64,000 bases of DNA from Tectiglobus sp965224045 (GCA_965224045.1 CBDCYD010000016.1:620001-684000), one strand, 5' to 3'; positions 43,423 to 53,305 are shown, counted from the stretch's first letter. Notes: generated by a model from the letters alone, not told the origin. Translations and numbers: made by a program.

Positions 43423-44852
43423 GGTTTGATCTCCTTTGTCACTGGTGTGGAACCCTTTTCGCCGCTGGCGGACCATCCACCGATGATGCCGCTGAACATG
43501 CCGGCCCCGCCGCCGGCGCGCACGATCATCAGTCCGCCGTCGCGAAATTTCCGTGCCATCGTGCCGGGGGCGAACGCGTTTGTCCCTTCTGCGATCCCGA
43601 CGGCGCCCGGTATCACCTCCTCCGCCGGACGTTCGGTCCGGGCATAGAGTTCTTCGTATAGTCGCGCCTTGCTCCAACCAGCCTCGCGGAATGTGCGCTC
43701 GTGTTCCGGGCAGACAACAATCAGAGCGTCGGCGCCAGGGTAGAGCTTGGGATGCTGAAAGGCCTTCAGGCACTCCGCGAACGACTGGGCCAGGCTTTCA
43801 GGCGTACGGGATTTCTGATCAACAATGCCTTGAAGGCCATAGCCTGCAAAAACGGTGACCGCGCTCTTGCCATCGGAAATGCCGCGCTCTTTCGCCAGCG
43901 AGTCCCAACACGACCCTTCCTCATCTTCTGCGATGCAATAGGAAAGCTTGCCGGGATTGCCGAGCGTTGCGCGATCGACCTCTTGCGGCCGGCCACCGCC
44001 GACATTCCTGATTACAAGCTGCAACGCGCGGCCGATCGTGGCGTTGGCGCGAAAGCCCTGACCAAGGGCATTGCCTTTGGCGTTCATTCCGATGGCCCTT
44101 CGAATGGGCCCGTTCACGATCAAAACGGGCCCGACGAACATTGTGGTGGCAAGTACGCCGTGCATGGCGAAGGGCTCTTTCAATACGGCTTCGACCGCGG
44201 CGATGACGACCGGAAGGTATTCCGGTTTGCAGCCTGCTATGACTGCATTGATGGCGACCTTTTCAACCGTGCAGTCCGCTAGGTCGCTCGGGACCTTGCC
44301 GATTATCTCTTTTGGATCACGTGCTGTTCCGGCAAGCATGCGCAATACTCGGGCTTCGGTCGGCGGCACGAGGGGTAGCCCGTCGGACCAGCCGCGGTCG
44401 AACAAGGCCTCGATCTCGTCTTCCTTGGCGCCGAGTTCGATGCGGCGGCTCTGCAGACCCGTCTCACCATGACGTATCAAGAGATCTTCGATAACACCGG
44501 GCTCGATGTTCTTGGAGCCGCAACCCGGACGCAAGTCGGGAAGGTCTTCACCGAGCGTGGCGAGCCCGGTCAGCTTGCGCCATTCCGATTTGTGCCATCC
44601 ATAGGTGCGGGCAACCTCGCGACCATCCTTGCGCCGGAGCAGGGTCGGTACGACCTCGATCTTCAGCGCGTGGGAGATGTCCAATGTCGCGTCGTATTCG
44701 TGCGGCACGCTCTCCGGGAAGGCCGGATCGTCCTGCGTGTAGACGGTCAGCGAGCCGGTTGCGGCGAGTGCCGCTAGAACGGGCTCCGTTAGTTCGCAGG
44801 TCGGGCAGTCCCGCTTTACAACGGCGATAAGGCCGGTGTCCGGTAGCTTCAT
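43419..44852 (-). CDS. Thioredoxin-like protein partnered with the UGSC selenoprotein
   Basis: A 477-aa protein. Residues 1-100 form a thioredoxin-like domain with Cys16-Pro-Thr-Cys19 and a later VVPTLLRRKDG, a cis-Pro-type motif. The remaining part contains RGWSDGLPLVPPTEARV, AINAVIAGCKPEYLPVV and a Gly-rich C-terminal segment (RAGGGAGMFSGIIGGW), which I know only as a conserved domain found beside UGSC proteins. The stop codon overlaps the TTG start of the selenoprotein gene, implying coupled translation and physical or functional partnership, perhaps as its reductase. Confidence 0.8.
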   Translation of the reverse strand: MKLPDTGLIAVVKRDCPTCELTEPVLAALAATGSLTVYTQDDPAFPESVPHEYDATLDISHALKIEVVPTLLRRKDGREVARTYGWHKSEWRKLTGLATLGEDLPDLRPGCGSKNIEPGVIEDLLIRHGETGLQSRRIELGAKEDEIEALFDRGWSDGLPLVPPTEARVLRMLAGTARDPKEIIGKVPSDLADCTVEKVAINAVIAGCKPEYLPVVIAAVEAVLKEPFAMHGVLATTMFVGPVLIVNGPIRRAIGMNAKGNALGQGFRANATIGRALQLVIRNVGGGRPQEVDRATLGNPGKLSYCIAEDEEGSCWDSLAKERGISDGKSAVTVFAGYGLQGIVDQKSRTPESLAQSFAECLKAFQHPKLYPGADALIVVCPEHERTFREAGWSKARLYEELYARTERPAEEVIPGAVGIAEGTNAFAPGTMARKFRDGGLMIVRAGGGAGMFSGIIGGWSASGEKGSTPVTKEIKP

Positions 44853-44970
44853 AACTGCAGTTTCCTAGGCATTCGGGTCTCGCGCATTAAAGAGCAGACG
44901 GGTCTTAGCAGCCAGCTCTGATTGGCAGCAAGCCGGCCGCCTGCCGCGACGATCGGCCGAGAGGTGAGCG

Positions 44971-45780
44971 TCAGGCAGCAAGTTGGCCCTGATCCGGCAC
45001 GGGCGTCGGGCCAACCGCCCGGCGGTAAAGGTGCCAGCTCGCATGGCCGAGCACGGGCAACACAACGAACAGGCCGGCGAAAACGGTAATGATCGATAAG
45101 CCCGTCAGGACGGCGATTGTGGCACACCACAACAGCATCGTGACAGGATTGGCCAGGACCAGGCGTACGCTTGTCACGATTGCCGTTACGAAATCGATGT
45201 CGCGGTCGTAGAGCATCGGGTACGTCACAACGGAGATCGAGAAAACGATAATCGCAATCACCGCACCGGTGAGGTTTCCGACCAGGAGAAATATCCATCC
45301 GTGCGAGGTCGTGAATACTTCCTTGAACATCTGCGGACCAAGAGCGTCAAAGCCCATCATCGACAGGAAGAGTATGGCGGCATAGTCAACCCAGGCAAAG
45401 AAGGTGAAACCGGTGATCAGGGCCATCCAGCGCAGATCCCGTTTTGAAGCTTCGCGGATGGCCTGGAACACGGCACTCCAGGACAGTGGCCGGCCCCGTT
45501 CACGAAAATCGCTCACCGAATAAAAACCGACGCTGGCGAAAGGCGCGATCAGCGCAAACCCCATGGCGATCGGATAGACGAGGTAATGCAGCTCGTAGAG
45601 CCACAGCAGTATGATGAGCAGCCAGCCGACCACCGCATAGATGCCGCCAAAGAACAGGCCATACCGCGGGGCTGCACGAAAATCGCGGATGCCTGCCGCC
45701 AGGACTTCCAAGAGATCATTGATGGTGATCTTGCCGACTTCCGGCCAGCGGTTGATCGTTGCAAGGTCTTTGGATGCCAT
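44971..45780 (-). CDS. DUF2189 integral membrane protein
   Basis: A 269-aa protein with about six membrane helices. The soluble start (INRWPEVGKITINDLLEVLAAGIRDFRAAPRYGLFFGG) is the DUF2189 signature, found in many alphaproteobacteria near respiratory genes; function unknown. ATG 45780 follows a GGAGG region. It is 118 nt upstream of the thioredoxin-like gene. Confidence 0.88.
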   Translation of the reverse strand: MASKDLATINRWPEVGKITINDLLEVLAAGIRDFRAAPRYGLFFGGIYAVVGWLLIILLWLYELHYLVYPIAMGFALIAPFASVGFYSVSDFRERGRPLSWSAVFQAIREASKRDLRWMALITGFTFFAWVDYAAILFLSMMGFDALGPQMFKEVFTTSHGWIFLLVGNLTGAVIAIIVFSISVVTYPMLYDRDIDFVTAIVTSVRLVLANPVTMLLWCATIAVLTGLSIITVFAGLFVVLPVLGHASWHLYRRAVGPTPVPDQGQLAA

Positions 45781-46027
45781 CTCCCTACGCCTCCGCGATC
45801 GGTTGCTGTCAGGACTATGCCCTTGCCCATCAGCGACAGGATGCAAGAAAACGATTGCCTCCTGCGTGATCAACCTTTTCTGACGGTGCCTGAACACCGT
45901 TCCAAGGAAGATCCGGTGTTGCCGAAGAGCCAATATGTGACGCGAATAGTGCGGTGATCAAGTGCTTGAGAGCTACGCATCGACCTTGCTGAATTGCGGC
46001 AGCCACTACAGGCGCGGCCTGTGCGCG

Positions 46028-46915
46028 TCAAAGTTCGTTGACCGGAACCTTGAAGAAGCGTTTGCCGTCCTCGTCCTTCGGCGGCAAATGACCGCCGCGC
46101 ATGTTGACCTGCAGCGAGGGAATGATCAGTTTTGGCATGGCCAACTGCGCGTCGCGTGCCTGTCGCAGAGCGATGAAGTCCTCGCGGCTGCGCCCGCCCC
46201 CGACATGGATGTTGTTCCGGCGTTCTTCCGCGACTGATGTCTCCCACTGAATATCGCGCCCATTGGGCCCGTAGTCGTGACACATGAACAGGCGCAAGTC
46301 GTCCGGCAACGCGAGAATTTTCTGAATCGAGTCGTAGAGCGCGCCAGCATCGCCGCCGGGGAAGTCGGCGCGCGCGCTACCGCCGTCCGGCATGAACAAG
46401 GTGTCGCCGACGAAGGCCGCATCGCCGATGACGTGCGTCATGCAGGCCGGTGTATGGCCGGGCGTTGCGATGACGAATGCGGTGATGGTGCCAATGTCAT
46501 AGGTGTCACCGTCTACGAACAGTCGGTCGAACTGGCTGCCGTCCCGCTGGAACTCCGTACCCTCGTTGAAGATCTTTCCGAAAGTGTCCTGAATGAGCGT
46601 GATGTTGGAGCCAATTCCGATCTTGCCGCCGAGCTTTCCCTGAATGTAGGGGGCGGCGGACAAATGATCTGCATGGACGTGCGTTTCAATCAGCCACTGC
46701 AGTTCAAGACCACGCTCGCGAATGTCGGCGATCAGTTCGTCGGCGTGATCGAACGTGATGCGTCCGGCGGCATAGTCGATATCCATGACCGAGTCGATGA
46801 CTGCACAGGCGTTCGATGCCGGATCTTTGACGATGTAGCTGATGGTGTTGGACGCGTTGTCAAAGAAACCCTTCACGTCCGGTTTGATGGTCAGGTCAAC
46901 TGTCGGATGTGCCAT
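46028..46915 (-). CDS. MBL-fold hydrolase, persulfide-dioxygenase-like (ETHE1/Blh type)
   Basis: A 295-aa metallo-beta-lactamase-fold protein with the metal motif THVHADH (His79, His81, Asp83, His84), then TPGHTPACMTHVIGDAAFVGDTLFMPD, and a late His in FMCHDYGP. This arrangement is typical of ETHE1-like persulfide dioxygenases and Blh proteins, which oxidise glutathione persulfide to sulfite. Regulation by a BigR-type repressor is known in relatives, but no repressor gene is visible here. Confidence 0.9.
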   Translation of the reverse strand: MAHPTVDLTIKPDVKGFFDNASNTISYIVKDPASNACAVIDSVMDIDYAAGRITFDHADELIADIRERGLELQWLIETHVHADHLSAAPYIQGKLGGKIGIGSNITLIQDTFGKIFNEGTEFQRDGSQFDRLFVDGDTYDIGTITAFVIATPGHTPACMTHVIGDAAFVGDTLFMPDGGSARADFPGGDAGALYDSIQKILALPDDLRLFMCHDYGPNGRDIQWETSVAEERRNNIHVGGGRSREDFIALRQARDAQLAMPKLIIPSLQVNMRGGHLPPKDEDGKRFFKVPVNEL

Positions 46916-47100
46916 AACGGTACCTCCATAAGCTTGCGCAGCATGTCTGCTCGCAATTCCGTCGTCGGGCTGATGTTACACGGGTGTGCTGCTTCACCGA
47001 AGCCGAAACCTGCGATCGCTGTCACCTCGGGCGACAGGATCATGACACCAGTGCCGATCACGACCCATGCGGGCGTGTTCGTGAGCGAGCGCAAAGCCAT
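46891..47100 (-). CDS. Uncertain small ORF upstream of the MBL gene
   Basis: A 69-aa frame with one hydrophobic segment (WVVIGTGVMILSPEVTAIAGFGFG). The same frame looks protein-like for about 20 codons before its ATG (ADILGLDPDDHR) but is then closed by stops, with no good ribosome site. It overlaps the MBL start by 25 nt. It could be a genuine short gene or the tail of a decayed one. Confidence 0.3.
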   Translation of the reverse strand: MALRSLTNTPAWVVIGTGVMILSPEVTAIAGFGFGEAAHPCNISPTTELRADMLRKLMEVPLWHIRQLT

Positions 47101-47395
47101 TCGATGGTCGTCCGGGTCGAGGCCGAGGATATCGGCAGTTGCATCTGCGGGAGAGAACAGTCAACGCACCGTGTATCCCTAAACATTCGAATAACTGCAT
47201 ATGATCGATATTTGGGTTGCTTTGCGTCCTGTAACAAGGGGTATTCGATAAGGCGCGGTGTGTGATTGTCCGTACATGACCTACACGGGCCGCAGCACAA
47301 AGCAGCCGAGCGGCAGGCGAATTGCGAACTTGCTTTGCCATGCAAATTGCTGGCCGGCATACTGAGGTGGCCGGTTTTGAAGGGAAGGTTGCGTG

Positions 47396-48193
47396 ATGAT
47401 CGGGATCATCAACCAGGTCAGCTTCCGGGAATTCCGTCGATGGCTGGTTTGGATCGTCGTGTCGATGGCGTTCTTGGCGATGATGAGTGCGTATGCAGCC
47501 AAGCTCAATCCGGTCGATGTCGAGCTTGTGTTTCTGGCCGATGCGTCCAATTCGATCGATAACGCCGAAATCCGCTTCCAGCGCCAGGGTTACGCGCGTG
47601 CAATGGCGCACCCCCAGGTTCTTTCAGCGATAGCCAAGGGGGATCTCGGGCGCATCGCGGTGACATTTATCGAGTGGGGGGATCAACACAACCTCGAAGT
47701 TGTCGTGCCCTGGATGATCGTGCGCGACGCCACGTCGGCGGCAGCTTTCGCGGCGAAACTGATGGCTACCGAGCGCCTGGCATTCGGGAGCAATGCGATC
47801 GGCGCTGCAATTGGCGAAGCCCACAAGCAGATCGTGACGAACCGTTTTGATGGTCATCGCAAGGTAATCGATTTCTCAGGAGACAGTGCGAACAACTGGA
47901 ACGGACCGCCGATCGCCGATGCGCGCGCAAAGGCACTGGCGGACGGCATTATCATCAATGGCCTCGCTATTCTGTGCCGTGCTGCAAACTGCAGCGGGCG
48001 CCCGGTGACGTATGATCTCGAGCAGGCGTTTGCGACACGGATCATCGGCGGGCCGGGCAGCTTCGTGGTTACGGTCGACAGCCCGGACCGGTTTGCCGAA
48101 GCGGTGCGGCGCAAATTGATCCTGGAACTGGCCGGCCTGGCGCCGCTGCGGGCGATGCCGGGTGAGCGGCGCAGGCGGCAGGCCGGCCCCTAG
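47396..48193 (+). CDS. DUF1194 (VWA-like) secreted protein
   Basis: A protein of about 265 aa with an N-terminal hydrophobic segment (WLVWIVVSMAFLAMMSAYA) acting as signal or anchor, then the DUF1194 domain: VELVFLADASNSIDNAEIRFQ carries a MIDAS-like Asp-x-Ser-x-Ser, followed by VIDFSGDSANNWNG. Metal-dependent protein binding in the periplasm is expected. ATG 47396 is used; GTG 47393 is equally possible. It converges with the PqiA-like gene. Confidence 0.88.
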   Translation: MIGIINQVSFREFRRWLVWIVVSMAFLAMMSAYAAKLNPVDVELVFLADASNSIDNAEIRFQRQGYARAMAHPQVLSAIAKGDLGRIAVTFIEWGDQHNLEVVVPWMIVRDATSAAAFAAKLMATERLAFGSNAIGAAIGEAHKQIVTNRFDGHRKVIDFSGDSANNWNGPPIADARAKALADGIIINGLAILCRAANCSGRPVTYDLEQAFATRIIGGPGSFVVTVDSPDRFAEAVRRKLILELAGLAPLRAMPGERRRRQAGP

Positions 48194-48339
48194 AGATCAT
48201 TGCTGCTTTAGACGGAATCGCTTTGCCGGCCTGCTCCCTCTTCCGACCGTCCAATACAATAATGCCGTGGGTGGTCAGGAGGTGGAGCGGGATGATTTCA
48301 GCCAAACCTAGACGGCTATAACCGGTAAGAGAGCCGGGG

Positions 48340-49401
48340 TCAGGCCTTGCGTTTCTGGACAATGCGGACCGGCGCTATGGAGTTGGCCCAGCCGTAGGCA
48401 AACATGGTCATCAGTGCAGAGGCGGCGAAGAAGTAGGCGCCGGGCAGGACGTTGGCCTCGGTATATCCTGATGAGTTCATGTAGAAGATCAGGATGGCGA
48501 GCACCATCACGTCGGTCATCGAATAGCGGCCGAGCCACTCCATGGTGGTGACGGACTTCTGCCGGAACTCCGGCGAGATGTCGGGCGACGTGACCAGCGT
48601 CAACAGATAAAACAGTTTGAGAAACGGGAACACGATGGAAAACGTGAACAGCACGGCGCAGAGGAAATACTCCTGGTTCTGGTAAAGCGCGTAAATGATG
48701 GTCGCGATCGAATGCTCGTTGGTCCACACGTAAATGGTCGTGAACTTGATCACCGGCAGGATTACGCCAAGTGCGAAAAAGATCGTTGCGACAATGATCA
48801 GAAAACTTAGGACGACGTTGCGAAACGTCGAGATTTGAACGCTCCGACCAGCTTCGCTGCCTGGCTGAACGGGCGGGTGTGTCCGCGACGTGAGCAATTG
48901 GGTCTCGCCACGCAGCCAGGCGTAGGCAAGGATCATGAGGACAACGGCGGCGGTGAAGAAATAAACACCGGTCAGACTGGCGGCATCGTAAAGGCCCTGG
49001 CTCTTGATGAAGAAGATCATAAGCGCCATTACGAGAACGTCGTGCATCGACCACTTGCCGAGCCACTCCAGAGCACGAAGGCGTAGGCTCTGGCGGCGAA
49101 TTTCGTCAGCCGGCAGGGTAGAGACCAGCACGAGATAGAACAGTTTCAGGATTGGCAGCACGATCGAGAACACCAGGACCGTGAGCCCGAGGAAGAGCTG
49201 ATTTTCGCGCAGCAGAACAGTCACCGTCGTGATCAGTGAGTGCTCCGTACTCCAGAAAACCAGCTTCGTCAGTTTGATGATCGGCATCGAAATGCCGAGG
49301 GCCAGGCATACCGCGGCGGCAACAATCGCCAGGCTGAGCAGAAAGCGTCTGCCCCCCAATCTGACGTTGCGGTTGTCCGGTTCGTCGTTGGCCAGATCCA
49401 T
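48340..49401 (-). CDS. Paraquat-inducible protein A (PqiA)-like membrane protein
   Basis: A 353-aa protein built from two similar halves of about 150 residues. Each has LGxxxPxIKxT, xxxEHS, LFxFSIVxPxLKLFYL and a WLGxxSMxDVxVxA segment. The Cys4 zinc-ribbon motifs of E. coli PqiA are missing. PqiA works with MCE protein PqiB in lipid transport between membranes; no MCE gene is adjacent here. Function is inferred from the family. Confidence 0.87.
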   Translation of the reverse strand: MDLANDEPDNRNVRLGGRRFLLSLAIVAAAVCLALGISMPIIKLTKLVFWSTEHSLITTVTVLLRENQLFLGLTVLVFSIVLPILKLFYLVLVSTLPADEIRRQSLRLRALEWLGKWSMHDVLVMALMIFFIKSQGLYDAASLTGVYFFTAAVVLMILAYAWLRGETQLLTSRTHPPVQPGSEAGRSVQISTFRNVVLSFLIIVATIFFALGVILPVIKFTTIYVWTNEHSIATIIYALYQNQEYFLCAVLFTFSIVFPFLKLFYLLTLVTSPDISPEFRQKSVTTMEWLGRYSMTDVMVLAILIFYMNSSGYTEANVLPGAYFFAASALMTMFAYGWANSIAPVRIVQKRKA

Positions 49402-49583
49402 GGCTTAGTCATAAACCCAAACTAAGGGCAGCCGTAGGGCGATCCGCAGTGATATTAACCGAACTTTGCGATGGCTTGAGAGGTGCACTGGTGGGCGCGC
49501 CGCCGCGATTGGATGGCTCCAGGGGCCACCGCGGCAGCCCCCGGCCTGGCGCGCCAGGGGCAGGCAAATGCTGAGATCGGTGG

Positions 49584-49931
49584 TCAGGCAACGGCTGTGC
49601 CGCTGATCAAGCCCTTTTCCTGCAAGAGTTGCTGCAGTTCACCTTGTTCGTACATTTCACGAATGATGTCGCAACCACCGACGAACTCGCCCTTGACATA
49701 GAGCTGCGGAATCGTCGGCCAGTTGGTAAAGCTCTTGACACCTTCGCGAATGCTCATGTCTTCGAGCACGTTGATGTCCTTGTACTCAACACCAACGAGG
49801 GCGAGTATCTGCGCAACCTGGGCGGAGAAACCGCACTGCGGAATTTTCGAGTTGCCCTTCATGAAGAGCACGACATCGTTGGAACTCACGGTTTGGCGGA
49901 TCCAGTCGTGTACGGCCTGCTGGTCGCTCAT
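49584..49931 (-). CDS. grxD: Monothiol glutaredoxin, Grx4 family
   Basis: A 115-aa protein with the CGFS active site (Cys33), preceded by VVLFMKGNSKIPQ, then NWPTIPQLYVKGEFVGGCDI. These proteins carry or transfer [2Fe-2S] clusters as a CGFS-BolA complex. It is 65 nt downstream of bolA on the same strand, which supports that partnership. Confidence 0.95.
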   Translation of the reverse strand: MSDQQAVHDWIRQTVSSNDVVLFMKGNSKIPQCGFSAQVAQILALVGVEYKDINVLEDMSIREGVKSFTNWPTIPQLYVKGEFVGGCDIIREMYEQGELQQLLQEKGLISGTAVA

Positions 49932-49996
49932 CAGCTCGCGTCCTCGTGTTGTTGGTGGAAGTTCTGGTAACAAAATGAGTTGGGTGGGCAAAGGTG

Positions 49997-50230
49997 TCAA
50001 TCTTTGACTGCGGTGGTCAGAGCCAGCGCGTGAAGCACATCGCCCATGCGCCCGCCCAGGGCCTGATAGACCAGCTGGTGTTGCTGGACCCGGCTCTTGC
50101 CCTTAAATGCGCTCGAGACGACATGGGCGGCGTAGTGATCGCCGTCACCGGCAAGATCCTTGATAGTGATCTCTGCGTCCGGCATTGCCTCCTTGATCAA
50201 CTTTTCCAATTCGCCTGCGTCCATGGGCAT
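49997..50230 (-). CDS. BolA family protein
   Basis: A 77-aa BolA: MDAGELEKLIKEAMPDAEITIKDLAGDGDHY, then the conserved VVSSAFKGKSRVQQHQLVYQALG with the cluster-ligand His. It pairs with the CGFS glutaredoxin encoded just downstream to handle Fe-S clusters and iron signalling. The start at 50230 has a GGAGG site; 50224 is the alternative. Confidence 0.94.
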   Translation of the reverse strand: MPMDAGELEKLIKEAMPDAEITIKDLAGDGDHYAAHVVSSAFKGKSRVQQHQLVYQALGGRMGDVLHALALTTAVKD

Positions 50231-50379
50231 GGGCGGTTGTCCTCCGATCCTTCATTTCTAACGATGTCGCGCGTCGCAGGCCGATTTTCAAGAGGCGTGG
50301 GCAGTGGCCGTCTTGTTGATGCATGCACAAGTTTGCCCGGTTCGGGCGTGATCGAGACGTGGCCGAAGCGTTCGCCAAA

Positions 50380-52584
50380 TCAGTTCACGCGCGCCATGTA
50401 GTCCGGGAGCCAAGCTTCGTGGATCTGGCGCAAGTCGTCGAGGTGGATTGTTTCGGCGGATCCGATGGATAATGCCTGGCCTGCAATGCGGCCGACGATC
50501 CGGGTCTCCAATGCGATGGCGCGGGCGGCCTCGATCACTTCATCGACACGTGACGGAGCTATCTCGACTAGGTAGCGTGCCTGATCCTCGCCGAACCAGA
50601 TGGCATGGGGCGGCAGCTTGCCCTCGTAGTTGAACAGGTCGATGCCCTTTTGGCCGCTAAGCGCCATCTCGGCGAGTGCGACGAGCAAGCCACCGTCGCT
50701 GACGTCATGAACGGCCAATGCGGTCTTGCTGCGAATGAGGCCGCGGACAAAGTTACCGGCCCTTAGTTCCGCGTCGAGGTCGACCGGGGGTGGCGCACCT
50801 TCAAGCTTGCCGATGGCAATCTGCTGGAACAGCGACTGGCCGAGGTGTCCCTCCTCGCGACCGAACAGTACGATCAAGTTGCCGTCCTGCTTGACGGCGA
50901 GATCACTGCGAAGCTCAAGATCGGGAATGAGGCCGACACCACCGATCGCGGGCGTGGGTGGAATGGCGATGCCGTTGGTCTCGTTGTAGAGCGACACGTT
51001 GCCAGCGACGACCGGGAAGTTCAACGCACGGCAGGCCTCGGCCATGCCGCGAATGCTCTCGACGAACTGACCCATTATCTCGGGGCGTTCCGGGTTGCCG
51101 TAGTTGAGATTGTCGGTGATGGCCAGTGGTTCGGCGCCGACGGCCGTGAGGTTGCGCCAACACTCGACAACGGCCTGCTTGGTGCCCATTTCCGGATCGG
51201 CGAGGACGTATCGGGGGGTGACGTCGCAACAGGCGGCGATGGCCTTGTCGGTGCCGTGAACGCGCACGACTGCCGCATCGCCACCGGGACGCTGAATGGT
51301 GTCACCCATCACCATGTGATCGTACTGTTCCCAGATCCAGCGGCGCGAGCAGGCCTGCGGGTGGCTCATGATCTGCGTGAGGCTTTCGAGGATGCTGTCG
51401 GGCGGCGCGACCCATTCCGCAAGGATCCGTTTCGGCTTGGTGGACGGGGTCCACGCACGTTCGTAGAGCGGGGCGGATTCCGCCAACATGGCAACCGGAA
51501 TGTCGGCTTCGATTTGGCCGTTGTGGCGCACCAGCAGACGGCCCGTGTCAGTGGTTTGGCCGACGACGGCAAAATCAAGGCCCCACTTGGCGAAGACAGC
51601 TTGCGCCGCGGTCTCAGAGCCTGGTTTCAGGACCATGAGCATGCGTTCCTGGCTTTCGGAGAGCATCATCTCGTAGGCGGTCATCGCGGCTTCGCGCTGG
51701 GGGACGTGATCGAGGTCCAGCGTTATTCCGACGCCGCCCTTGTCGGCCATTTCCGCCGTCGACGATGTCAGGCCGGCCGCGCCCATGTCCTGGATCGCGA
51801 TGATCGCGTCGCTTGCCATCAGCTCGAGGCAGGCTTCGATCAGCAATTTCTCGGTAAAGGGATCACCGACCTGGACAGTCGGCCGTTTTTCCTCCGATGC
51901 ATCGTCAAATTCGGCGGATGCCATGGTCGCGCCGTGAATGCCGTCGCGGCCGGTTTTGGAGCCGACATAGACGACCGGCAGGCCGACGCCCTTGGCCGCC
52001 GAATAAAACACCTTGTCGGTACGGGCAAGGCCGACGCACATGGCGTTGACCAGAATGTTGTTGTTATAGGCGGCGTCGAAATTCGTCTCACCGCCGACGG
52101 TCGGAACGCCGACGCAGTTGCCATACCCGCCAATGCCGGCGACGACGCCGGAAACGAGATGGCGCGTCTTGGGGTGGGCCGGCTCACCAAAGCGCAGTGC
52201 GTTGAGGTTTGCGATCGGGCGCGCACCCATGGTGAACACGTCGCGCATGATACCGCCAACGCCCGTGGCCGCACCTTGATAGGGTTCGATATAGCTTGGG
52301 TGGTTGTGGCTCTCCATTTTGAACACCGCACAATCACCGTCGCCGAGATCGACGATCCCTGCATTTTCGCCCGGGCCCTGGATGACCTGGTCGCCGCTGG
52401 TAGGGAGGGTTTTGAGCCAGACGCGCGAGGACTTATAGGAGCAATGTTCCGACCACATCACGGAAAAGATGCCAAGTTCCGTCATGCTGGGCGTGCGGCC
52501 GAGGATTTCAAGCAGGCGATCGTATTCGTCTGGTTTAAGGCCATGCTCGGCGATGACTTGGGGTGTGATCTCTTGATCATACAT
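50380..52584 (-). CDS. purL: Phosphoribosylformylglycinamidine synthase subunit PurL
   Basis: A 734-aa ATP-dependent synthetase subunit for purine step 4 (FGAR to FGAM). Seen are SEHCSYKSSR near residue 40, the FKMESHNHPSYIEPYQGAATGVGGIMRD segment, and GAAGLTSSTAEMA. It is the short PurL that needs PurQ (glutaminase) and PurS. Start ATG 52584 (MYDQEITPQV) fits the family. The gene follows purQ by 28 nt. Confidence 0.97.
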   Translation of the reverse strand: MYDQEITPQVIAEHGLKPDEYDRLLEILGRTPSMTELGIFSVMWSEHCSYKSSRVWLKTLPTSGDQVIQGPGENAGIVDLGDGDCAVFKMESHNHPSYIEPYQGAATGVGGIMRDVFTMGARPIANLNALRFGEPAHPKTRHLVSGVVAGIGGYGNCVGVPTVGGETNFDAAYNNNILVNAMCVGLARTDKVFYSAAKGVGLPVVYVGSKTGRDGIHGATMASAEFDDASEEKRPTVQVGDPFTEKLLIEACLELMASDAIIAIQDMGAAGLTSSTAEMADKGGVGITLDLDHVPQREAAMTAYEMMLSESQERMLMVLKPGSETAAQAVFAKWGLDFAVVGQTTDTGRLLVRHNGQIEADIPVAMLAESAPLYERAWTPSTKPKRILAEWVAPPDSILESLTQIMSHPQACSRRWIWEQYDHMVMGDTIQRPGGDAAVVRVHGTDKAIAACCDVTPRYVLADPEMGTKQAVVECWRNLTAVGAEPLAITDNLNYGNPERPEIMGQFVESIRGMAEACRALNFPVVAGNVSLYNETNGIAIPPTPAIGGVGLIPDLELRSDLAVKQDGNLIVLFGREEGHLGQSLFQQIAIGKLEGAPPPVDLDAELRAGNFVRGLIRSKTALAVHDVSDGGLLVALAEMALSGQKGIDLFNYEGKLPPHAIWFGEDQARYLVEIAPSRVDEVIEAARAIALETRIVGRIAGQALSIGSAETIHLDDLRQIHEAWLPDYMARVN

Positions 52585-52612
52585 GGTGGTTGGCCCTGGA
52601 GGCTGGCACTGC

Positions 52613-53305
52613 TCAGGCGGCAACGCCGGTCAGCAAGCTTGCAAAGATCTGGCGTCCGTCGGTGCCGCCGAGCGCTGGTTCAAAGAGGCGTTCCGGATGC
52701 GGCATCATGCCGAGGATGCGGCCCCGTTCATCGCAGATTCCGGCAATGTTGCGTTGCGCGCCGTTTGGGTTGGCAGCCGTTGTCGCATTGCCGTGTTCAT
52801 CGACGTAGCGAAATACCACGCGGTTTTCGTTTTCGAGACGCTCGAGGGTTTCGGTGTCGGCGAAGTAGTTGCCGTCATGATGAGCGACGGGAACGCGGAT
52901 GACGGCGTTCGGTTCGTAGTTACGCGTGAATGTCGTTTCCGTGCGTTCAACACGCAGATGAACATCGCGGCAGACGAACAGCAAAGACGCATTGCGCATC
53001 AGAACGCCTGGCAGCAGGCCGGTTTCACAAAGCATCTGGAAGCCGTTGCAGATGCCAAGAACCGGCGTGCCGGCTTTGGCGCGGTCGACGACGTCGCGCA
53101 TGATCGGCGCATGGGCCGCCATGGCTCCGCACCTCAAATAGTCGCCGTAGGAAAAACCGCCGGGTAGGACAATGACGTCGGTATCCGGCATGGCGGTCTC
53201 GCCGTGCCAGACCATCTGCACGGGATGGCCGGTGACGGCCTCAAGGGCCACTTTGACGTCACGATCACAGTTGGAGCCGGGGAAGACGATCACGCTAGCG
53301 CGCAT
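52613..53305 (-). CDS. purQ: Phosphoribosylformylglycinamidine synthase subunit PurQ (glutaminase)
   Basis: A 230-aa class I glutaminase that feeds ammonia to PurL. It begins ASVIVFPGSNCDRD, with the oxyanion strand LPGGFSYGDYLRCG, the nucleophile Cys in VLGICNGFQML and a C-terminal MMPHPERLFEP. Its ATG directly abuts the purS stop with no gap. Confidence 0.97.
   Translation of the reverse strand: MRASVIVFPGSNCDRDVKVALEAVTGHPVQMVWHGETAMPDTDVIVLPGGFSYGDYLRCGAMAAHAPIMRDVVDRAKAGTPVLGICNGFQMLCETGLLPGVLMRNASLLFVCRDVHLRVERTETTFTRNYEPNAVIRVPVAHHDGNYFADTETLERLENENRVVFRYVDEHGNATTAANPNGAQRNIAGICDERGRILGMMPHPERLFEPALGGTDGRQIFASLLTGVAA

Noticed and set aside
43422..43773. N-terminal extension of the UGSC frame up to 43773
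   Set aside because: The extension is Arg-rich antisense-like sequence within the thioredoxin-like gene; the TTG at 43422 has a proper ribosome site and stop-start overlap.
47160..47230. BigR/ArsR-type operator upstream of the MBL gene
   Set aside because: The AT-rich TTCGAA...ATCGAT stretch is only weakly symmetric, and no regulator gene is adjacent; not enough to call an operator.
50845..52902. Long plus-strand frame (685 aa) opposite purL
   Set aside because: Antisense shadow of a GC-rich conserved gene; amino-acid composition is unnatural, and purL on the other strand is certain.
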